Assembly (NCBI GenBank): GCA_947478535.1
Contig: CANJXD010000246.1
Span: 1-8,155 of the forward strand
Origin: Acetobacteraceae bacterium
Lineage (GTDB): Bacteria > Pseudomonadota > Alphaproteobacteria > Acetobacterales > Acetobacteraceae
DNA length: 8,155 nucleotides
Direction of reading: 5' to 3'
Shown here: piece by piece, positions 6,471 through 8,155 of the stretch
Layout of the letters: the number at the start of each line of letters is the position of its first letter
How positions within the stretch are numbered: position 1 is the stretch's first letter
The notes under the pieces: model-generated
Databases searched by the model: none
Told to the model about the DNA's origin: nothing
What the model saw: only the letters and a program-made list of their open reading frames with translations
Made by a program: the position numbers and the translations under genes

Positions 6471-6522
6471 GTCCCGGCCCTGTAGGGGCGCCGGGACGGA
6501 CAGGGCTCAGAAGCCCTCGCGC
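6471..6522 (-). repeat. Right copy (B) of the 52-bp direct repeat, overlapping the 3' end of rpsU
   Basis: This copy shares 47 of 52 bases with 5041-5092. It contains the last five codons and TGA stop of rpsU and about 36 nt of the 3' untranslated region. On the - strand, hairpin I (AGGGCT-TCTG-AGCCCT, 6517 to 6502) contains the stop codon. Hairpin II is a perfect 11-bp stem, TCCGTCCCGGC/GCCGGGACGGA (6468-6478 and 6490-6500), with an 11-nt loop. A shared block ccgcttacg follows at 6437-6445, inside the terminator stem. Confidence 0.85.
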
Positions 6523-6710
6523 TCCAGGCGCTTGCGCTCCACCTTGCGGGCGCGGCGGACGGCTTCCGCCGCCTCACGCGCACGGCGCTCGGAGGGCTTT
6601 TCATAATGACGGCGGAGTTTCATTTCACGGAACACGCCCTCACGCTGGAGCTTCTTCTTCAGCGCCTTCAGGGCCTGGTCGATGTTATTGTCGCGGACGA
6701 CGACCTGCAC
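6507..6710 (-). CDS. rpsU: 30S ribosomal protein S21
   Basis: This 67-residue protein is a full-length bacterial S21: it begins [19 protein letters not shown] and continues through [20 protein letters not shown] to a basic tail ending LEREGF. S21 binds the small-subunit platform near the 3' end of 16S rRNA and helps base-pairing during initiation. The start is a GTG at 6710, chosen because S21 homology begins exactly there and a perfect AGGAGG (6725-6720 on the - strand) sits 9 nt upstream. The longer open frame upstream (to 6875) has no S21 similarity. The gene is transcribed away from def, and its mRNA ends at the strong terminator at 6395-6441. Confidence 0.97.
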   Translation of the reverse strand: MQVVVRDNNIDQALKALKKKLQREGVFREMKLRRHYEKPSERRAREAAEAVRRARKVERKRLEREGF

Positions 6711-6717
6711 GCGGTGG

Positions 6718-6725
6718 AACCTCCT
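6718..6725 (-). promoter_or_regulatory. Strong Shine-Dalgarno that fixes the rpsU GTG start
   Basis: AGGAGGTT on the - strand is a near-perfect anti-16S match, placed 7 nt before the GTG at 6710 (9 nt counted from the AGGAGG core). No other start codon in this frame has comparable support, so the 67-residue form is preferred. Confidence 0.85.
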
Positions 6726-6943
6726 GATTCGGAAGGAATTGATCGGAAGAAACGCGGATGCGCGCTGGACGGTCCCAGACTTCCCCAGAAGGGCAAGCCC
6801 CGGACCGGTCAACGCGATGGGCGCTGCCTTAGCATAAGCCGCCCCGAACGCGAAAGACCCTGTCTGCGGCGGCAAGACGCATTACCTTAGCTTTCGTCCC
6901 GCGTCTGCCGTCTTTCCCACCCGGTCCCGGATAAATCGTCGCC
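6726..6943. other. Divergent intergenic region between rpsU and def
   Basis: This region of about 218 nt must contain the promoters of rpsU (- strand) and def (+ strand). On the - strand I see TTGACC (6812-6807) and, further upstream, TATGCT within GCTTATGCTAAGG, but neither is paired with a convincing partner element at 16-18 bp. On the + strand no good promoter or strong Shine-Dalgarno is evident before def. Small open frames here have no recognisable similarity and I regard them as chance. Confidence 0.5.
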
Positions 6944-7474
6944 ATGGCCCTCCTCAAGATCGCCCGCATGGGCCACCCCGTCCTCATCCGCCCCGCTCTG
7001 CCGGTGGAAGACCCCACCGCGCCCGAAATCCGCCGACTCGTGGCCGATATGGCGGAAACCATGGAGGACGCGCAGGGGATCGGCCTCGCCGCACCGCAGG
7101 TCCATGTCGGCCTGCGGCTGTTCGTCTGGCGCGGCGGTGCCGGCAATGTGCTCGCCATCATCAACCCCGAACTGGAAGCGGGGGGGGAGGAGATGGAGGA
7201 AGCCTGGGAAGGCTGCCTCTCCATCCCGGGCCTGCGCGGCAGCGTCCCGCGCGCCCGGCGAATCCGATTCCGCGGCTACGATATCGAAGGCAGCCTGATG
7301 GAAGGGGAGGCCGCGGGCCTCGCCGCCCGCGTCATGCAGCATGAGGCGGACCACCTGGACGGCCTGCTTTACCCCATGCGGATGCCGGACCTGTCCCTGC
7401 TTGGCTTCACCGAGGAACTGTCCCGCGCCGCCGCACGCCCGGCGCCCCGGTCGGAAGAAGGAGACGCCCGATGA
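6944..7474 (+). CDS. def: Peptide deformylase
   Basis: This 176-residue metalloenzyme removes the formyl group from N-terminal Met of nascent proteins. All three family motifs are present: GIGLAAPQ (45-52), EGCLSIPG (89-96, with metal ligand Cys91) and QHEADHLDG (132-140, the HExxH-type motif with His133, Glu134 and His137). The N-terminus (KIARMGHPVLIRPALPVEDP) and length are typical, with a short Ala/Arg-rich tail. No strong Shine-Dalgarno precedes the ATG. A G8 run (7180-7187) lies inside the gene. The last four bases overlap the start of the COQ9-family gene. The frequent partner fmt is not adjacent. Confidence 0.96.
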   Translation: MALLKIARMGHPVLIRPALPVEDPTAPEIRRLVADMAETMEDAQGIGLAAPQVHVGLRLFVWRGGAGNVLAIINPELEAGGEEMEEAWEGCLSIPGLRGSVPRARRIRFRGYDIEGSLMEGEAAGLAARVMQHEADHLDGLLYPMRMPDLSLLGFTEELSRAAARPAPRSEEGDAR

Positions 7475-8061
7475 TCGAACGCAGCGAGGAACGGGACAGC
7501 GCCCTCCGCGCCGCCCTGGCCCATGTCCCCGCCCTCGGCTGGACCCGCGCCGCCCTCGGCGCCGGTCTGCGGGACCTGGACCGGGACGCCCTGGAGCAGG
7601 ACTGGCTGTTCCCCCGTGGCCCCGTTGAGGCGATCGAGGCGTGGTGCGACCTCGCGGACCGGGAGATGGAGGCCGCCGCCACCGCCGAAGACCTCTCACC
7701 GATGAAGATCCCGGGCCGCATCCGCCGCCTGATCCTGCTGCGCCTGGAACAGGCGGAACCCCACCGCGAAGCCATCCGCCTCGCCCTGGGCCACCAGGCG
7801 CTGCCCTGGAACGCGCCCTCCGCGCTGCGGACCGTGGCGCGCACGGCGGATGCCATCTGGGCCGCGGCCGGCGATACCTCCGCCGATTTCTCCTGGTACA
7901 CGCGCCGGGCGACGCTGGCCGGCATCTATGGCGCGACGCTGGCCTTCTGGCTGGGCGACGGGGAGGAAGGGTCGCCGCGCACCGCCGCCTTCCTCGACCG
8001 GCGCCTGGCCGGCCTTGCCCGGTTCCAGCGGATCACGAAGCCGGTGAAACGCGCCGCCTGA
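7471..8061 (+). CDS. COQ9 family protein (ubiquinone biosynthesis accessory factor)
   Basis: This 196-residue protein matches the COQ9 family of alphaproteobacteria and mitochondria. COQ9 has a TetR-like helical fold that binds lipids and, in eukaryotes, presents ubiquinone precursors to the hydroxylase Coq7. Diagnostic stretches are ALRAALAHVPALGWTRAAL (11-29), WLFPRGPVEAIEAWCDLAD (45-63), LPWNAPSALRTVARTADAIW (111-130) and the signature GDTSADFSWYTRRATLAGIY (134-153) followed by FWLGD (159-163) and AFLDRRLAGLARF (173-185). The start overlaps the def stop as ATGA (7471-7474), and AAGGAG (7458-7463) lies 7 nt upstream, so the two genes are co-translated. The bacterial role in quinone synthesis is inferred from the family. 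Confidence 0.93.
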   Translation: MIERSEERDSALRAALAHVPALGWTRAALGAGLRDLDRDALEQDWLFPRGPVEAIEAWCDLADREMEAAATAEDLSPMKIPGRIRRLILLRLEQAEPHREAIRLALGHQALPWNAPSALRTVARTADAIWAAAGDTSADFSWYTRRATLAGIYGATLAFWLGDGEEGSPRTAAFLDRRLAGLARFQRITKPVKRAA

Positions 8062-8073
8062 TCCGGCGTTTCT

Positions 8074-8094
8074 CCTCCGGACTCGCACCGGAGG
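8074..8094 (+). promoter_or_regulatory. Hairpin enclosing the Shine-Dalgarno of the next gene
   Basis: CCTCCGG (8074-8080) and CCGGAGG (8088-8094) form a perfect 7-bp, nearly all-GC stem around ACTCGCA. The 3' arm contains GGAGG (8090-8094), the Shine-Dalgarno for the ATG at 8101. Folding would hide the ribosome binding site, which suggests translational control or coupling to the upstream gene; the regulation is inferred. Confidence 0.55.
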
Positions 8095-8100
8095 CGTGAC

Positions 8101-8155
8101 ATGAAGGGCATTCTGCTGTGGCTGATCGGCATCCCCATCCCGATCATCCTGCTGC
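8101..8155 (+). CDS. Start of a small hydrophobic membrane protein (partial, cut by window end)
   Basis: Eighteen codons are visible, MKGILLWLIGIPIPIILL, which read as the beginning of a single transmembrane segment with a WLIGIPIP motif. A GGAGG Shine-Dalgarno at 8090-8094 is well spaced (6 nt). Very short proteins beginning MKxILLWLIGIPIPIIL are common hypotheticals in alphaproteobacteria by my recollection; their function is unknown. The gene runs out of the window, so length and identity cannot be settled. Confidence 0.7.
   Translation, partial: MKGILLWLIGIPIPIILL

Noticed and set aside
6784..6812. Promoter TTGACC with a -10 at TCTGGG for rpsU
   Set aside because: The -35 is good, but no acceptable -10 is found at 16-18 bp spacing, so it is not listed as a promoter.
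6711..6875. Possible 55-residue N-terminal extension of ribosomal protein S21
   Set aside because: S21 proteins start at the MQVVVRDNN segment, and a perfect AGGAGG precedes the GTG at 6710; the extension has no similarity.
1..8155. CRISPR array, tRNA, rRNA, insertion sequence or integrase
   Set aside because: No regularly spaced repeats, no cloverleaf or rRNA sequence and no transposase or recombinase motif was seen in any frame.

Overview
The window is high-GC (roughly 68%) chromosomal DNA from an alphaproteobacterium, most likely an Acetobacteraceae/Roseomonas-like member of the Rhodospirillales. This placement is inferred. It rests on the split proton-translocating transhydrogenase (separate alpha-1 and alpha-2 subunits, as in Rhodospirillum), a COQ9-family gene (typical of alphaproteobacteria and mitochondria), strong GC3 bias and GC-rich palindromic intergenic repeats.

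Layout from left to right. (1) Positions 1-1896 hold the end of the pnt operon on the + strand: the last codons of the alpha-1 subunit, then complete alpha-2 (pntAB) and pntB. (2) Positions 1958-3574 hold a GMC-family flavin oxidoreductase of the choline/alcohol dehydrogenase type, in line with pnt but separated from it by a hairpin. (3) A REP-like palindromic repeat (3576-3617) lies between this gene and a convergent GSA-aminomutase-like class III aminotransferase (4930 to 3644, - strand). (4) The leader of that aminotransferase carries a strong G-quadruplex motif and a 52-bp repeat. (5) A two-gene RES-type toxin-antitoxin module (5197-6383, + strand) has an antitoxin of the HTH plus MbcA/ParS/Xre-type C-terminal class and a RES-domain toxin, overlapping by one base. 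(6) Next come rpsU (- strand, GTG start) with a strong intrinsic terminator, and the divergent def-COQ9 pair overlapping by ATGA. The window closes with the start of a small membrane protein whose Shine-Dalgarno sequence lies inside a hairpin.

The most unusual observation is that the toxin-antitoxin module is bracketed by two direct copies of a 52-bp sequence (5041-5092 and 6471-6522, 47 of 52 identical, exactly 1430 bp apart). The right copy is the 3' end of rpsU (last five codons and stop) plus the hairpin that follows it. The left copy has no gene attached. This geometry resembles a small island inserted behind rpsU with duplication of the gene's 3' end, although no integrase is visible. 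A structured repeat family dispersed in the genome is the main alternative.

Functionally, PntAB/PntB use the proton-motive force to make NADPH. The GMC oxidoreductase and the aminotransferase are probably catabolic or specialised enzymes with unknown substrates. RpsU, Def and the COQ9 protein are housekeeping functions (translation initiation, N-terminal deformylation, ubiquinone synthesis). The RES module is the accessory element.
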